Below are positions 63,535-64,000 of a stretch of DNA of 64,000 nt, piece after piece. The notes under the pieces are model-generated. The model did no database searches, was not told the origin of the DNA, and worked only from the letters and a program-made list of their open reading frames with translations. Numbering within the stretch: the first letter of the stretch is position 1; every line of letters begins with the position of its first letter. Origin of the DNA: Pempheris klunzingeri. Taxonomy: Eukaryota > Chordata > Actinopteri > Acropomatiformes > Pempheridae. A program made the position numbers and the translations under genes. The stretch is taken from NCBI RefSeq assembly GCF_042242105.1, contig NC_092013.1, forward strand, positions 11,215,618-11,279,617, given 5' to 3'.

Positions 63535-64000
63535 CTGCAACACAAGAGGATACACAGAAAATATTAATAGCATTATTAAATAAAATTTTTTTGAATGCTG
63601 ATTAAAATCTTCTGCCATTGCTTAAGGACTATATCTCTGTTTCATCCCTATTAACTCCATATGTTGCCACTGACTACTGTCAAAAGAAAAAATAGAAAAT
63701 TCAGATTGTTTCAGCTCATGTCAGAAAACTATGTAAAAGGAAAAAAATTGAAGCTTACTTTCAAATTGGTAATGTCAGGCCAAAAGCAAGTTTGCAAAAC
63801 GGTTCCTGCTCACCACAGGACACAAAAATGACTTTCACAAAAAATAAAGGTGGTTTAGTGCAGTGGGTTTCCCATACCAAGCAAAACCAGTAAAATGATT
63901 TTAAAAATACTTTTAGATTTAAATATCATCACGTATCCTTCAGGGATATTTTTCTAGCTAGTTTGGAGACAACCAGATTTTAATCGGTGGGCAACAGAGG
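63535..64000 (-). other. rad18: rad18 intron running off the window
   Basis: AT-rich sequence upstream of the UBZ exon. I found no further rad18 exon here, so the RING-finger exons must lie beyond the right edge. Confidence 0.6.

Overview
The window is nuclear DNA from a ray-finned fish, most likely a percomorph-type teleost. It is AT-rich, has short vertebrate-style exons with GT/AG introns, and carries (CA)n microsatellites, a Tc1-type transposon relic and several short repeats of a kind familiar from fish genomes. No operons, CRISPR arrays or phage features are present. Only four protein-coding genes can be supported. Nearly all other open reading frames are short, have no recognisable domain, or lie antisense to real exons.

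Layout. Positions 1-3432 hold no gene that I can see, only an interspersed-repeat copy near 2130-2470. A caveolin-2-like gene (+, 3433-4937, three exons, 184 aa) is followed head-to-tail by caveolin-3 (cav3, +, 8193-10283, two exons, 152 aa). The oxytocin/isotocin receptor (oxtr, -, 13395-19814, two coding exons, 393 aa) converges on cav3. About 28 kb without genes follows (19815-47804), with a deleted Tc1 element at 33184-34225, a 0.6 kb terminal-inverted-repeat element at 22607-23228 and older repeat fragments. The 3' two-thirds of rad18 (-, eight exons, 47805-63534) fills the right end; its RING-finger exons lie beyond position 64000.

The order cav2-like - cav3 - oxtr - rad18 matches the vertebrate CAV3-OXTR-RAD18 neighbourhood (human 3p25), with an additional caveolin-2-type gene beside cav3. 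The genes share a neighbourhood, not a pathway. The caveolins build plasma-membrane caveolae (cav3 in muscle), oxtr is a neuropeptide Gq-coupled receptor, and rad18 is the PCNA ubiquitin ligase of DNA-damage tolerance.

I found no convincing new molecular system. The items most worth a second look are the caveolin-2-like paralogue that lacks N-terminal tyrosines, a near-perfect 24-bp hairpin between cav3 and oxtr, the internally deleted Tc1 element with roughly 200-bp inverted repeats, and several non-coding stretches that could be conserved regulatory elements.
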